Part shown: positions 31,056-39,870 of the stretch, piece after piece | Layout of the letters: each line of letters starts with the position of its first letter | How positions within the stretch are numbered: the first letter of the stretch is position 1 | Source of the DNA: Candidatus Zixiibacteriota bacterium | GTDB taxonomy: Bacteria > Zixibacteria > MSB-5A5 > GN15 > FEB-12 | Direction: 5' to 3' | DNA length: 39,870 bases | Assembly (NCBI GenBank): GCA_020351995.1 | Contig: CP070674.1 | Location: forward strand, 3,412,223 to 3,452,092 | Notes under the pieces: model-generated | What the model was told of the DNA's origin: nothing | Databases searched by the model: none | What the model saw: only the letters and a program-made list of their open reading frames with translations | Program-made: the position numbers and the translations under genes

Positions 31056-33188
31056 ATGGCAAGTAATAGATCAAACTCGAGTGCCGGCGGGCCTTCGCGG
31101 AACGAAGTGTGGAAGATGTTTGACCGCATCGCCCATCGCTACGACCTGCTTAACCGCCTTCTGTCAATGGGCCGTGATGTAGCCTGGCGCAAGCAAGTGA
31201 CTTCCTATTTGCCGAAGCGGGAGAACCTGTCTGTTCTCGATCTCGCCACCGGCACGGCGGACCTGCTGATTTCCGTTTATGAAAACAGCGGTCAGGCATC
31301 AACTGGAGTGGGTGTGGATATGGCCGGCAAGATGCTGACCCTGGCCCGGAAGAAGATTGCCGGGAAAAGGCTGAACAGTTCCCTTTCTGTTGTCAAGGCC
31401 GATGCCACCGTGCTCCCGTTTGCGGATCGCTCTTACGATGCCGTTACGATCGCGTTCGGTATAAGAAATTTCACCGATGTATCCGCGGGTCTCAAGGAAA
31501 TGCACAGGGTGCTCAACCCCGGTGGGAAGGCACTCATTCTGGAGTTTTCACTCCCCCAAAACTGGCTCGTCCGGACGACCTACCTCCTGTATTTCAGATT
31601 TATCCTTCCGGTAATAGGAGCGCTCATTTCGGGCGACCGTTACGCCTATCGCTATCTTAATCGAACGGTCGAGACTTTTCCGTATGGTGCGCAGTTCTGT
31701 GAATTGCTCAAAGAGGCTGGCTTTGAAGATGTGCGCGCCAACCCGGTCACCTTCGGGATCGCGACTATTTACGAGGGGACGTGTCCGCAAGGTGGTTTCG
31801 GAAGGCCAACAGGCTCCACACCGGGCAAGGCAACAATCCCTAATGTCTCAGAATCGCAACGTTTGATGCATGATCGAGTCAAAGAGGTTCTCACCGGCAC
31901 CCGGCGCGACGGGGTCACTAGGATTCAGGTGGAAATACCGCGCCGTGATCCGCTTATCTGGCTCAGCCAACAGCGTATACAGGAGATAACCTTCTGGCTC
32001 GACCGCGAAGGTGGCTTTGAGTCGGCAGGTGTGGGAATGGCGGATTGTTTTGATACGACGCGTGAACCCTCGCTTGCGAACACGCTGGCGGCGATCGACT
32101 CTATCTGCGCAGGAAGTGACGTCGACGTCCGCTATTATGGCGGCAGCCGGTTCGACGTAGCAGGTACTGCTCACTCGGAGTGGGAGGAATTTGGAAGGCA
32201 TCGTTTTGTCCTGCCGCGGTGGGAAGTGGTGCGGACGAATGAAGGCTGGTTTCTGGCCTGCAATCTGTTGTCCGGTGAGGATGCCGACTGTAAGGAACAA
32301 ATCCTGCTAGAACTAAGCTCATTGAATTTTGACGGCGTGGAAGAGAGCACTGACACGCCCTCGATTATATCGCGAGAGGAAACTCCATCTCGGGCACGGT
32401 GGCAGGAAATTGTCCGTTCGGCGCTCGACGCCATTGAACGAAGGGATTATCAGAAAATCGTGCTTGCCCGAAAGACCTCTTTGCAGCTAACGGAATCAGA
32501 TGTGCCGTTGTCCATTATGCATAGCTGGCGCAAGCGGTCGAAAGGGTGTTATCTCTTTTGCTTCCGACCTCAGGCGTCCGTCGCGTTTATCGGAGCCACG
32601 CCGGAGCGTTTGTATTCTCGCAAGGGACGAGATTTGTATTGCGAGGCCTTAGCCGGGACACGACCACGCGGACCCAGCGATGATGAGGATAAAATGCTGG
32701 GAGAACAACTTACCGCGAGTGAAAAAGATATCAGAGAACATCGTCTTGTTGTACAAAGCATCGAGGAAAGCCTGTCGAGTCTTATTGAGTCACGGTTGGC
32801 GAGCGAGGGCCCGCCGGAGTCGCTGCTAAAACTTGAAACCGTGCAGCATTTAGTCTCGCGTATGAAAGCCTCGCTCAGTGCTTCCGCAAATGACACCAGT
32901 CTTCTGGCGTCGTTGCATCCCACGGCGGCCGTCGGCGGATACCCGAGAGATAATGTTATGGCTGAGATCGGCAAACTGGAGGGATTCGACCGTGGGTGGT
33001 ACTCCGGTCCGGTCGGCTGGATCGGCCGCGGGGAAAGCGAGTTCGCGGTGGCCATACGATCGGCCTTGCTGGATAAAGACATGTTGAATGTCTACGCTGG
33101 GGCAGGGATTGTCGCCGGGTCTGATGCTGAATCAGAGTGGTATGAAATCGAGGCCAAGATTTCCGGATTTTTGAAGGTGTTGGCATGA
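31056..33188 (+). CDS. MenG-MenF fusion: demethylmenaquinone methyltransferase / isochorismate synthase
   Basis: A single uninterrupted frame of about 710 residues. Residues 1-235 form a UbiE/MenG methyltransferase (M-F-D-R-I-A-H-R-Y-D-L-L-N near 21, SAM motif V-L-D-L-A-T-G-T-A at 60-68, F-G-I-R-N-F later), which performs the last step of menaquinone synthesis. After a linker rich in Gly, Pro and Ser (about 235-255), the rest is a MenF-type isochorismate synthase with K467 in Q-K-I-V-L-A-R and E530-A-L-A-G-T-R-P-R-G, which performs the first committed step. The start is uncertain: 31056 is the ATG nearest the conserved domain, but upstream in-frame ATGs (30993, 31032) exist and none has a good SD. 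The stop overlaps the menD start (ATGA). Confidence 0.9.
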   Translation: MASNRSNSSAGGPSRNEVWKMFDRIAHRYDLLNRLLSMGRDVAWRKQVTSYLPKRENLSVLDLATGTADLLISVYENSGQASTGVGVDMAGKMLTLARKKIAGKRLNSSLSVVKADATVLPFADRSYDAVTIAFGIRNFTDVSAGLKEMHRVLNPGGKALILEFSLPQNWLVRTTYLLYFRFILPVIGALISGDRYAYRYLNRTVETFPYGAQFCELLKEAGFEDVRANPVTFGIATIYEGTCPQGGFGRPTGSTPGKATIPNVSESQRLMHDRVKEVLTGTRRDGVTRIQVEIPRRDPLIWLSQQRIQEITFWLDREGGFESAGVGMADCFDTTREPSLANTLAAIDSICAGSDVDVRYYGGSRFDVAGTAHSEWEEFGRHRFVLPRWEVVRTNEGWFLACNLLSGEDADCKEQILLELSSLNFDGVEESTDTPSIISREETPSRARWQEIVRSALDAIERRDYQKIVLARKTSLQLTESDVPLSIMHSWRKRSKGCYLFCFRPQASVAFIGATPERLYSRKGRDLYCEALAGTRPRGPSDDEDKMLGEQLTASEKDIREHRLVVQSIEESLSSLIESRLASEGPPESLLKLETVQHLVSRMKASLSASANDTSLLASLHPTAAVGGYPRDNVMAEIGKLEGFDRGWYSGPVGWIGRGESEFAVAIRSALLDKDMLNVYAGAGIVAGSDAESEWYEIEAKISGFLKVLA

Positions 33189-34957
33189 TGTTCAGTGCGA
33201 AGACGCCCAACATAAACCAGTTGTGGGCGAATCTAATCGTTGAGGAACTGATTCGCTGCGGAGTCCGGCAATTTGTACTGTCTCCCGGGTACCGGTGCAC
33301 TCCCTTAACCGTGGCTGCCGCTAAAGCAGACATAGCTGAAGTTATCACTCATTTTGATGAACGCGGAGCTGCTTATTATGCACTGGGTCATGCTCGGGCT
33401 ACCGGTAAACCGGCGGCGCTTGTTTGCACTTCGGGTACGGCCACGGCCAATTATTTTCCGGCTGTCGTCGAAGCCTCCATGGATATGGTACCGATGGTTC
33501 TGCTTACCGCCGACCGCCCGGTCGAGCTGCGCGATACCGGCGCCAATCAGACGATCGATCAGGTTGAATTGTACGGAAGGTACGTGAGGTATTCTTACGA
33601 CCTGCCTGTTCCAGATGAGGAAATCTCTCCCGAGTCGGTCCTCGCCGTCATAAACGAAGCGGTGGACCTCGCACTGCATTCACCGCAGGGGCCGGTACAC
33701 GTTAACTGTCAATATCGTGAACCGCTCGCCCCGACAAGCCCAAATGAGCAATTCGCCGGTTACCTGTCCAGGCTCGGCAAATGGCTAAACGATGATCAAC
33801 CTTTCATAAAGCGTCAGGCCGTTCCCGCCGGGATCTCTGACAGTCTGGCGGAATCTGTGGCGACGGTGATAAACCGGGCAGCCTCCGGTCTGCTTGTCAC
33901 CGGGCCATTCAAAGACAGCGATGATACGGTAGCCGTTAAGAAACTTGCCGAGCAATTGCAGTGGCCGGTGTTCGCCGACATAAGATCCGGCTTGAGACTC
34001 GGTGCGAACCTCAAGTGCGTTATCAGCCATTTTGATCAGCTCCTGTTGTCGGAAAAGTATTTCGCTATGAAGGCCAATGTTGTCTTGCACTTGGGCGGCG
34101 TGATGACGTCAAAACGCTACAACGAGTTCGTCCAGCATTGCCGCGGCGAGCATTATATTCAAGTGGCCGACCATTCACTCTGCCGTGACCCCAATAATGT
34201 TGTTACCGAAAGAGTGGTTGCGCGTGTGGCCGACTTCTGTGGGAAGTTGACCGAACTGCTAAATCCGGATTCTGCCGAAGGCAGGCTCGATGCGATGATG
34301 AGTGATAATGAATCCGTGGGGAACATGATACGCGACGAGGTGGAGTCTAACGCGGCGCTGACCGAGATTGCCGTCGCACGGCTGGTATCCAGACACGCCA
34401 GCGGCAACAGCGGACTGTTTCTGGGAAGCAGTATGCCTATCCGCGATATGAACAGTTATGCCGCTGGCGACGGACCGCCGATTGGAGCTACGGCTAATCG
34501 CGGGGCGAGCGGGATTGATGGAAGTATCGCTACAGCCGTCGGCTGGGCAGCTGGTCGCAAAACACCGGTTACTGCTGTAATAGGTGACCTGGCGTTTTTG
34601 CATGATGTCAATTCACTGATGCTGATGAAAAATAATGGGCAACCGGTGACCTTGATTGTGATTAATAACAACGGTGGAGGGATATTTTCGTTATTACCGA
34701 TCCACGATTGTGGCGATGTTTTCGAGAAGTATTTTGGCACACCGCACAATCTCTCATTTGAGCGGATTACCGGTGCCTTCGACCTTGATTATTACAGACC
34801 CGAATCAACGGGGACTTTCGTCAGACTCTATGAACAAGCTCAAAAGAGCAAGCGACCTTCGGTGATCGAGATAGTCACAAATCGCGAGGAAAACCGGGAA
34901 GCGCACTTTACTCTGCAGAATAAAATTAAAGCACTTGTGGATACAGGTAAGAAGTGA
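33185..34957 (+). CDS. menD: SEPHCHC synthase (MenD)
   Basis: A 590-residue thiamine diphosphate enzyme that condenses 2-oxoglutarate and isochorismate. E59 in H-F-D-E-R-G is the TPP-activating glutamate. The substrate loop, usually P-G-S-R-S, reads P-G-Y36-R37-C38, keeping Arg but changing both serines. The C-terminal TPP domain has V-I-G-D-L-A-F-L-H-D followed by N-N-N-G-G-G-I-F, as in MenD. Overlaps with menF upstream and menH downstream indicate coupled translation. Confidence 0.95.
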   Translation: MMFSAKTPNINQLWANLIVEELIRCGVRQFVLSPGYRCTPLTVAAAKADIAEVITHFDERGAAYYALGHARATGKPAALVCTSGTATANYFPAVVEASMDMVPMVLLTADRPVELRDTGANQTIDQVELYGRYVRYSYDLPVPDEEISPESVLAVINEAVDLALHSPQGPVHVNCQYREPLAPTSPNEQFAGYLSRLGKWLNDDQPFIKRQAVPAGISDSLAESVATVINRAASGLLVTGPFKDSDDTVAVKKLAEQLQWPVFADIRSGLRLGANLKCVISHFDQLLLSEKYFAMKANVVLHLGGVMTSKRYNEFVQHCRGEHYIQVADHSLCRDPNNVVTERVVARVADFCGKLTELLNPDSAEGRLDAMMSDNESVGNMIRDEVESNAALTEIAVARLVSRHASGNSGLFLGSSMPIRDMNSYAAGDGPPIGATANRGASGIDGSIATAVGWAAGRKTPVTAVIGDLAFLHDVNSLMLMKNNGQPVTLIVINNNGGGIFSLLPIHDCGDVFEKYFGTPHNLSFERITGAFDLDYYRPESTGTFVRLYEQAQKSKRPSVIEIVTNREENREAHFTLQNKIKALVDTGKK

Positions 34958-35754
34958 TGAAGAATCAGGTGGAATATTTCTACGACTTGACAGGAAACCA
35001 GGAAAGCCCGATGCTTGTTTTCCTGCACGGATTCATGGGCTGTCTGGCCGACTGGGAAACCGTAACTGCCGGGCTTTCCAAAAAGCGACGATGCATGGTA
35101 GTCGATCTGCCCGGTCACGGAAGAACCGTCGTCGGGCAGGAAAGTGACTACACCATGGAGTCGTGTGCGGCCGAGATCGTTAAGATTCTTGACCGCTTAT
35201 CCGTACCGAAGGCCGGCGTGGTGGGCTACTCCATGGGCGGGCGACTGGCGCTGTTTCTGGCAGTGCATTATCCTGACAGGTTCAATAAGGTTGTACTGGA
35301 ATCAGCCTCGCCCGGCTTAGCCACTGAACAGGAGCGGAAAGATCGAATAGCCCAGGATAAAAAGCTGGCCGGGCAGATCGGCTGCATGGCGATAGAAGAA
35401 TTTGTCGAACAGTGGTATCGGATGCCGCTTTTTGCCGCTCTCGACAAGGACAGCGACGAGTTTCGGGCGATGTATTACCGCCGGTTGGAGAATGATCCGC
35501 ACAACCTGGGACTCTCGCTAAGGATGATGGGCACGGGAGCCCAACCGTCGCTGTGGGAGCGTCTGGGCGCGATTGAAGCCGATGTGCTGTTGATAGTCGG
35601 CCAGCATGACATAAAATTCACCGGTATTGCAAGGCAGATCGCCGAGCGCTGTCGCTCTGCCCGGATAGTGATTGTTGACGGGACCGGACATAACGTTCAC
35701 TTCGAAAATCCCGACGAATACGTCAAGCAGGTTAGCCTGTTTTTGGAATCATAA
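34957..35754 (+). CDS. menH: SHCHC synthase (MenH), alpha/beta hydrolase
   Basis: A 265-residue alpha/beta hydrolase with oxyanion-hole H24-G25-F, the nucleophile elbow G-Y-S92-M-G-G-R and the catalytic His in G-T-G-H245-N, plus an acidic residue in Q-H-D. The G-Y-S-M-G-G-R signature and the position between menD and menB identify MenH, which eliminates pyruvate from SEPHCHC. The ATG at 34957 has AGGTAAG upstream; a GTG three bases earlier is also possible. Its start overlaps the menD stop. Confidence 0.93.
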   Translation: MKNQVEYFYDLTGNQESPMLVFLHGFMGCLADWETVTAGLSKKRRCMVVDLPGHGRTVVGQESDYTMESCAAEIVKILDRLSVPKAGVVGYSMGGRLALFLAVHYPDRFNKVVLESASPGLATEQERKDRIAQDKKLAGQIGCMAIEEFVEQWYRMPLFAALDKDSDEFRAMYYRRLENDPHNLGLSLRMMGTGAQPSLWERLGAIEADVLLIVGQHDIKFTGIARQIAERCRSARIVIVDGTGHNVHFENPDEYVKQVSLFLES

Positions 35755-35768
35755 AGGAAAGGAAGGCA

Positions 35769-36590
35769 ATGGCTACTATAGAATGGAAACAGTTTGGTGA
35801 ATACACCGACATTAGATATCACAAGGCCGAAGGAATTGCCAGGATAACTATCAACCGGCCGGAGGTACGCAACGCTTTTCGCCCTCTGACAGTCAACGAG
35901 ATGATAAAGGCGCTGGCCGATGCCCGCACCGATGACTCTATCGGTGTCGTCATTCTTACGGGCGAGGGCGACAAAGCCTTTTGTTCGGGGGGGGACCAGA
36001 GAATTCGCGGTGAGGCCGGATATATGGACGAGGCCGGGGGCGAGCATCTTAACGTGCTTGAGTTCCAGCGTCAGATTCGCACCTGCCCTAAACCCGTGAT
36101 CGCGATGGTCGCGGGGTACGCCATAGGCGGAGGTCACGTACTGCATCTAACGTGCGACCTGACTATCGCGGCCGACAATGCCATCTTCGGTCAGACCGGT
36201 CCCCGTGTGGGTTCCTTCGACGGTGGTTATGGCTCAAGTTATCTGGCGCGGGTAGTCGGCCAGAAAAAAGCGCGCGAGATCTGGTTTCTGTGCCGCCAGT
36301 ACAACGCCGAGCAGGCGCTGGCGATGGGCCTTGTCAACACCGTAGTACCGTTGGCAAAGCTTGAGGAAGAGACAGTGCAGTGGTGCCGGGAGATTTTGGC
36401 TAACTCGCCCATCGCGATTCGGTGTCTTAAAGCTGGACTTAACGCCGACTGCGACGGACAGGCGGGGCTTCAGGAACTCGCTGGAAACGCGACCATGCTC
36501 TTCTACATGACCGAGGAAGGACAGGAAGGTCGAAACGCCTATATCGAAAAGCGTAAGCCGGATTTTTCGAAGTTCCCGCGGCGACCGTAA
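35769..36590 (+). CDS. menB: 1,4-dihydroxy-2-naphthoyl-CoA synthase (MenB)
   Basis: A 273-residue crotonase-fold enzyme with the MenB signatures F-C-S-G-G-D-Q (71-77), Y-A-I-G-G-G-H and [13 protein letters not shown] (141-153). It closes the second ring of o-succinylbenzoyl-CoA. AAGGAAAGGAAGG precedes the ATG. The gene is 14 bp behind menH and 16 bp before menA. It is the most conserved gene of the operon. Confidence 0.97.
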   Translation: MATIEWKQFGEYTDIRYHKAEGIARITINRPEVRNAFRPLTVNEMIKALADARTDDSIGVVILTGEGDKAFCSGGDQRIRGEAGYMDEAGGEHLNVLEFQRQIRTCPKPVIAMVAGYAIGGGHVLHLTCDLTIAADNAIFGQTGPRVGSFDGGYGSSYLARVVGQKKAREIWFLCRQYNAEQALAMGLVNTVVPLAKLEEETVQWCREILANSPIAIRCLKAGLNADCDGQAGLQELAGNATMLFYMTEEGQEGRNAYIEKRKPDFSKFPRRP

Positions 36591-36606
36591 CTAAACCTGA
36601 TTTCGT

Positions 36607-37488
36607 ATGCCTGACTCTCGAATAAACGTGTGGATTCTGGCGGCGCGTCCCAAAACTCTCTGGGCCGCCGTATCTCCGGTGATAATCGGCATCGCCATGG
36701 CTGTTAAAAGCGATGCTTTTCATTTTCTGTCGGCCCTTGCCGCACTGTTCGGCGCGGTGATGATTCAAATTGGCACCAATTACACCAATGACTATTTCGA
36801 TTTCAAAAAGGGAGCCGATACTGACAATCGCCTGGGACCCACCCGGGCCACCCAGGCAGGCCTGGTAAGCCCCGGCGCGATGAGAACGGCGACTCTTGTC
36901 GTGTTCGGTCTGGCGGTTGTTGCAGGTATTTACCTCGTATGGCGCGGGGGAATACCGATATTAGTAATCGGGCTGCTCTCAATTTTATTCGGTGTGTTGT
37001 ATACAGCCGGAAGATATGCTCTGGGATACACAGGCCTGGCGGATTTGTTCGTGCTAATATTCTTCGGGCCGGTAGCGGTCGGCGGTACATATTTCGTGCA
37101 GACTCTTACAATAAACTGGACAGTAATTATAGCTGGTATCGCCCCCGGTCTATTCTCCGTGGCCATCCTGTCTGTTAACAATCTGCGAGATATAGACAAC
37201 GACCGGGCGGCGGGGAAGAAAACACTACCCGTGCGCTTCGGTTCGGCGTTCGCGAAGTATGAGTATCTTCTGGCCATTATTGTAGCCTCGCTTATCCCGG
37301 TGCTCCTGTACTCACTCAACGGTGAGCAAGTCGCTACGGTAGCATGTGCTGTCGTTATTCCGTTCGCGGTTCCCGCTTTCAAAACGGCCTTCAGTTCTGA
37401 AGGAAAAATCCTGAACGACGTGCTCGCTACAACGGGGAAACTCCTTCTTATGTATGCCGTTATTTTTTCAATCGGATGGAATCTGTGA
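36607..37488 (+). CDS. menA: 1,4-dihydroxy-2-naphthoate polyprenyltransferase (MenA)
   Basis: A 293-residue UbiA-superfamily membrane protein with about eight or nine hydrophobic helices. The first Asp-rich motif N-Y-T-N-D-Y-F-D-F (58-66) and the second N-N-L-R-D-I-D-N-D-R bind the magnesium-prenyl diphosphate. It attaches the isoprenoid tail to DHNA in the inner membrane. Its last codons overlap the menC start. Confidence 0.96.
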   Translation: MPDSRINVWILAARPKTLWAAVSPVIIGIAMAVKSDAFHFLSALAALFGAVMIQIGTNYTNDYFDFKKGADTDNRLGPTRATQAGLVSPGAMRTATLVVFGLAVVAGIYLVWRGGIPILVIGLLSILFGVLYTAGRYALGYTGLADLFVLIFFGPVAVGGTYFVQTLTINWTVIIAGIAPGLFSVAILSVNNLRDIDNDRAAGKKTLPVRFGSAFAKYEYLLAIIVASLIPVLLYSLNGEQVATVACAVVIPFAVPAFKTAFSSEGKILNDVLATTGKLLLMYAVIFSIGWNL

Positions 37489-38585
37489 AAATATCGATTC
37501 TCAAGCTGTATCGCTATCATCTGCCGCTTACGAATGTTCTGCGGACAGTGAAGTCCGAGTCTGACCGGCGTGAGGGGCTCCTGGTCGAGCTCAAGGATGC
37601 CAATGGCAACATTGCCTATGGCGAGATAGCCCCGCTTGAAGGTTTCAGCAAAGAAAATATGCCGCAGGCGGTGGAAGAAGTTAGCAGCATCAGATCACGG
37701 ATAATCGGCGACGAGTTACCGGCCGGGCTGGAGGGACTCAACGGCGGATTCGACCTGTGGTTCAACCGTTACTCGCTATCACCCTCGGTGCGTTTCGGCC
37801 TCGAGTCGGCGGTTATGGAGTTGATCGCGCGGGGGAAAGACCAATCGCTAGCCACACTTCTGGGCGTTGCCAGGTCTGCGGCCATTAAGGTGTGCGGATT
37901 ATTAAGCGGTTCGACGGACGACATCCTGTCGAAAGCGCGGGCTGCTGCTGAGAGCGGCTTCTCTTGCGTCAAGCTTAAGGTAGGTCATTTATCGGTTAGC
38001 GAAGCGGCGAAAGTGGTCGGTGATGTGAGAAATCACCTGGGTAACAGTAGTGCTCTGAGAGTCGACGCCAACCGAGCCTTTGCGATTGACCACGCTCTGG
38101 AATTCATGAACCGAATCAAGGCATTCGACGTCGAATATGTTGAAGAACCCGCCCGCAACCTTAATCAGTTAAGAAAATTGTTGAGCGAGAAACCCGGGAG
38201 TGTGGGAGTAGCTCTGGACGAATCGCTGAGTGAAATCCGGCCGGAAGATCTATCTCTGGGATATCATGTTAAGGCGATTGTCATCAAACCGACCATGCTC
38301 GGGCTTGAACGAGCCTGTCGTTTCGCGCGAAGCGCCGCTGCGAACCGTATCGCGGCGGTGATCAGCTCGAGCTACGAGAGCTCAGTAGGGATGCGTGTAC
38401 TGGCAGCTATGGCCGCAGCGTTCGCGCCTGATGTTCCCGCCGGGCTGGATACCGTTGACCTGTTTGCGGAGGATCTACTCGAACCACCTGTGCGAATTGC
38501 CGGCGGACAGATTGCGACCGAATGCTACGATGGTCCGCTGCACGGATTGAAACCCGACCTTGTTGAGGAAATAACCGATGGCTAA
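37476..38585 (+). CDS. menC: o-Succinylbenzoate synthase (MenC)
   Basis: A 369-residue enolase-superfamily enzyme: the first catalytic lysine in V-K-L-K-V-G, metal ligands in R-V-D-A-N-R-A, Y-V-E-E-P-A and A-L-D-E-S, and the second lysine in I-V-I-K-P. It dehydrates SHCHC to o-succinylbenzoate. The ATG at 37476 overlaps the end of menA by 13 bases; a GTG at 37485 is the alternative start. The stop overlaps the menE start. Confidence 0.95.
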   Translation: MESVKISILKLYRYHLPLTNVLRTVKSESDRREGLLVELKDANGNIAYGEIAPLEGFSKENMPQAVEEVSSIRSRIIGDELPAGLEGLNGGFDLWFNRYSLSPSVRFGLESAVMELIARGKDQSLATLLGVARSAAIKVCGLLSGSTDDILSKARAAAESGFSCVKLKVGHLSVSEAAKVVGDVRNHLGNSSALRVDANRAFAIDHALEFMNRIKAFDVEYVEEPARNLNQLRKLLSEKPGSVGVALDESLSEIRPEDLSLGYHVKAIVIKPTMLGLERACRFARSAAANRIAAVISSSYESSVGMRVLAAMAAAFAPDVPAGLDTVDLFAEDLLEPPVRIAGGQIATECYDGPLHGLKPDLVEEITDG

Positions 38586-39870
38586 ATACCGGGCTTTATC
38601 GGAAACACTACCACCCTCCATAAGTGAAGTGCCGGCTATTATAGATTCACGCCGTTCTATTTCTTATCAGGAATACCATCGATTAACTGCGGGCGCCGCC
38701 TCGTGGATGAAAGAAGCCGGCATAGAAAAATACGAACGAGTTGCCATTATCAGCGATAACTCGATAGAGTATGTAATTACGTTGATGGGTCTGCTCGAAA
38801 TTGGGGCGGTCGCCTGCCCGGTCAGCACCAGAAATCCCGCAGGAGTGACCGAAAACTGCCTGCGAAGAATACAATGCGATAGAGTAATTGGCTCCGAGAG
38901 ATGCAGACTCGAATCGCAATCACTTCAGTGGATACCCATGCCCAATCTGAATTCACTGGGAGAGGCCAAAGGAAAGATTAGTGGTATTGACATGGATAAG
39001 GAAGCCACGATTCTATTCACCTCGGGCACAACCGCCGAACCGAAAGCTGTGATGCACACCTTCGGTAATCATTATTACAACGCTCTGGGATCCAACCTCA
39101 ATATCGAGTTGGCGCCCGGGGATCGCTGGCTGTTATCATTGCCACTCTATCACGTCGGCGGTCTCGGGATTGTGTTTCGGTGCCTTCTCTCAGGTGCGTG
39201 CGTAGTCCTTCCCCAACTTGGTCAACCAGTCGGAGAATCAATCGATGAATTTGAAATCACACACCTTTCGCTGGTGCCAACACAGCTCAAAATGCTGCTT
39301 GAGGAACCTTCGGCGGAGGCATCCATGCGCCGGGTCAAGGTTTGTTTGGTGGGTGGTGGGTTCTTGCCGGAAAACCTGATTGAAGAGGCGAATAAAATTG
39401 GCTTGCCTCTTTTCACTACCTATGGCTTAACTGAGATGGCCTCTCAGGTGACGACTACTGCTCCGCAAGATGACCGCGATAAGCTCTGCACCTCGGGCAG
39501 GGTGCTGAAACATCGCGAGATTCGTATATCGAACGACGGAGAGATTCTTGTAAAAGGGAAAACTCTCTTTAAAGGATATGTCTCACAAACCGGCATCGAA
39601 ACACCTTTTGATGGTGCCGGATGGTTCGCGACCGGCGATCTGGGCAGGATTGACGCCGATGACTATTTGGTAGTAACCGGGCGGAAGGATAACATGTTTG
39701 TTTCGGGTGGCGAGAATATCTACCCGGAAGAAATCGAAGAAGCGATTAGACAGCTAGCGGGTATTGACGATGCCATCGTTGTGCCTGTCGACGATGAGAA
39801 GTTCGGGCAGAGGCCGGTGGCATTCGTGAAGTATGTGCCCGGCAAAGAACGGTCACCGGAAATTCTGCTC
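38578..39870 (+). CDS. menE: o-Succinylbenzoate-CoA ligase (MenE), partial at right edge
   Basis: An open frame from ATG at 38578 to the window edge (431 codons, no stop), an adenylate-forming CoA ligase. It has L-F-T-S-G-T-T-A-E-P-K (P-loop), T-Y-G-L-T-E-M, T-G-D-L-G and G-R-K-D-N-M-F-V-S-G-G-E-N-I-Y-P-E-E. MenE activates o-succinylbenzoate with ATP and CoA. Only the last few dozen residues should be missing. Its start overlaps the menC stop, completing the coupled gene chain. Confidence 0.95.
   Translation, partial: MAKYRALSETLPPSISEVPAIIDSRRSISYQEYHRLTAGAASWMKEAGIEKYERVAIISDNSIEYVITLMGLLEIGAVACPVSTRNPAGVTENCLRRIQCDRVIGSERCRLESQSLQWIPMPNLNSLGEAKGKISGIDMDKEATILFTSGTTAEPKAVMHTFGNHYYNALGSNLNIELAPGDRWLLSLPLYHVGGLGIVFRCLLSGACVVLPQLGQPVGESIDEFEITHLSLVPTQLKMLLEEPSAEASMRRVKVCLVGGGFLPENLIEEANKIGLPLFTTYGLTEMASQVTTTAPQDDRDKLCTSGRVLKHREIRISNDGEILVKGKTLFKGYVSQTGIETPFDGAGWFATGDLGRIDADDYLVVTGRKDNMFVSGGENIYPEEIEEAIRQLAGIDDAIVVPVDDEKFGQRPVAFVKYVPGKERSPEILL

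Noticed and set aside
1-39870. CRISPR arrays, insertion sequences, phage genes
   Set aside because: No regularly spaced repeats, transposase, integrase or phage structural genes are seen; the only repeats are the short structured element and protein-domain duplications.

Overview
The window looks like a piece of chromosome from an anaerobic bacterium. Shine-Dalgarno sequences are strong (GGAGG type), genes are tightly packed with ATGA-type overlaps, there is a bacterial tRNA-Ser(GGA), and exported lipoproteins are common. The gene mix (ferredoxin-dependent 2-oxoacid oxidoreductase, many Hdr-type iron-sulfur proteins, a complete menaquinone operon, a serpin, DUF4153 and YfiR proteins) would fit an uncultured lineage near the FCB group such as Zixibacteria, but this placement is inference; no rRNA or universal marker is present.

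Layout. 1-9.4 kb is a mixed region, mostly on the plus strand: the tail of a Cys-rich repeat protein, a TyrA-like dehydrogenase, tRNA-Ser, a small membrane protein, a secreted serpin, a DUF4153 membrane protein, a methyltransferase, a ComB-like phosphatase, a Nudix hydrolase, a SUMF1-fold protein, and a lipoprotein related to the one at the left edge. 9.4-11.1 kb (minus) has a PNPOx-fold protein and an M19 dipeptidase lipoprotein. 11.3-12.7 kb carries hdrC-hdrB. 12.7-16.3 kb (minus) carries a large GlnE/GlnD-like double nucleotidyltransferase and a lone 2-oxoacid oxidoreductase gamma subunit. 16.8-27.6 kb is the centrepiece: korDABC, then hdrA, mvhD, an hdrC-hdrB fusion, hdrA-mvhD, a 50-residue zinc-ribbon gene and a CBS-domain gene. 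27.6-30.8 kb has a possible tiny transcription unit, a DUF5335/DUF2934-type protein, YfiR, DinB and an aldo/keto reductase. 31.0 kb to the right edge is a menaquinone operon: a menG-menF fusion, menD, menH, menB, menA, menC, menE (menE runs off the edge).

The key observation is that both hdrA genes are interrupted in frame by TGA at exactly the conserved cysteine of the HdrA CxxC site (giving C-A-I-U and C-S-I-U). Each TGA is followed, after exactly 20 nt, by a perfect 7-bp hairpin with a GGUC loop. The two hairpins differ by a C-G to U-A pair swap that keeps the stem. This is strong evidence for two selenocysteine-containing HdrA proteins, which conventional gene calling would split into four fragments.

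Working together, KorDABC would oxidise a 2-oxoacid (probably 2-oxoglutarate) and reduce ferredoxin. The HdrA/MvhD/HdrCB proteins form a soluble flavin and iron-sulfur assembly of the electron-bifurcating type, with no hydrogenase or formate dehydrogenase in the window to feed it. The menaquinone operon implies a respiratory quinone pool elsewhere in the cell. Selenocysteine use predicts selA, selB, selC and selD outside this window.
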